In this document: positions 13,723 through 13,757 of the stretch, piece by piece
How positions within the stretch are numbered: the stretch's first letter is position 1
How the letters are laid out: each line of letters begins with the position of its first letter
Source of the DNA: Pseudomonadota bacterium
GTDB taxonomy: Bacteria; Desulfobacterota; Desulfobacteria; Desulfobacterales; Desulfobacteraceae
NCBI GenBank assembly: GCA_018816605.1
Contig: JAHIVS010000662.1
Span: forward strand, 1 to 13,757
Direction of reading: 5' to 3'
DNA length: 13,757 bases
Translations under genes and position numbers: made by a program
Notes under the pieces: generated by a model
Told to the model about the DNA's origin: nothing
The model's database searches: none
Seen by the model: the letters and a program-made list of their open reading frames with translations, nothing else

Positions 13723-13757
13723 GGTTTACCATTTGGTGTGTGTCCAGCAAGTTATCA

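Noticed and set aside
1..13757. CRISPR arrays, insertion sequences, tRNA or rRNA genes
   Set aside because: Nothing resembling repeat-spacer arrays, transposase frames, terminal repeats or RNA genes was seen; the window is almost fully coding.

Overview
The window is a densely packed surface-glycan gene island in which every gene lies on the minus strand, so transcription runs from the right edge to the left. Eleven genes are supported and nothing real was found on the plus strand. Junctions are very tight (ATGA and TAATG overlaps, 3 to 30 nt gaps), so most genes should be co-transcribed and translationally coupled. Protein families, moderate base composition and a large motility-associated factor (Maf) protein with a TPR tail suggest a Gram-negative bacterium, perhaps a sulfate-reducing member of the Desulfobacterota. 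That taxonomic guess is inference only.

Right block (13757 to 9720): a Maf/DUF115 protein (flagellin nonulosonic-acid transferase family) fused to a C-terminal TPR region, followed after 22 nt by a short FAD-dependent oxidoreductase of the fumarate reductase/aspartate oxidase superfamily. The next 80 nt hold a near-consensus sigma70-type promoter (TTGACA, 17 nt, TATTAT) with an inverted repeat over the predicted transcription start.

Left block (9615 to beyond position 1), apparently driven by that promoter: a winged-helix regulator with a Rossmann-like domain; an Rmd/GMD-type nucleotide-sugar epimerase/dehydratase; a NeuB-type nonulosonate synthase fused to a xylose-isomerase-like TIM barrel; a GT4-like glycosyltransferase; a CMP-nonulosonate cytidylyltransferase (NeuA type); a second, degenerate cytidylyltransferase-like protein overlapping it; a DPM1/ArnC-type GT2 with two membrane helices; a radical SAM/SPASM protein; and an asparagine-synthase-type amidotransferase cut by the left edge.

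Together these look like a pathway that builds and activates a sialic-acid-like (nonulosonic) sugar and attaches it, probably to flagellin through Maf, with lipid-linked or envelope glycan as an alternative because of the GT2. Dedicated aminotransferase, acetyltransferase and hydrolysing 2-epimerase genes of the known legionaminate and pseudaminate pathways are not visible here. The NeuB-TIM-barrel fusion, the degenerate NeuA partner and the FAD, radical SAM and amidotransferase genes make an unusual or modified sugar plausible. The most interesting points are that fusion, the NeuA/NeuA-like pair, and the regulator with its promoter, operator-like repeat and a second repeat copy inside the operon.
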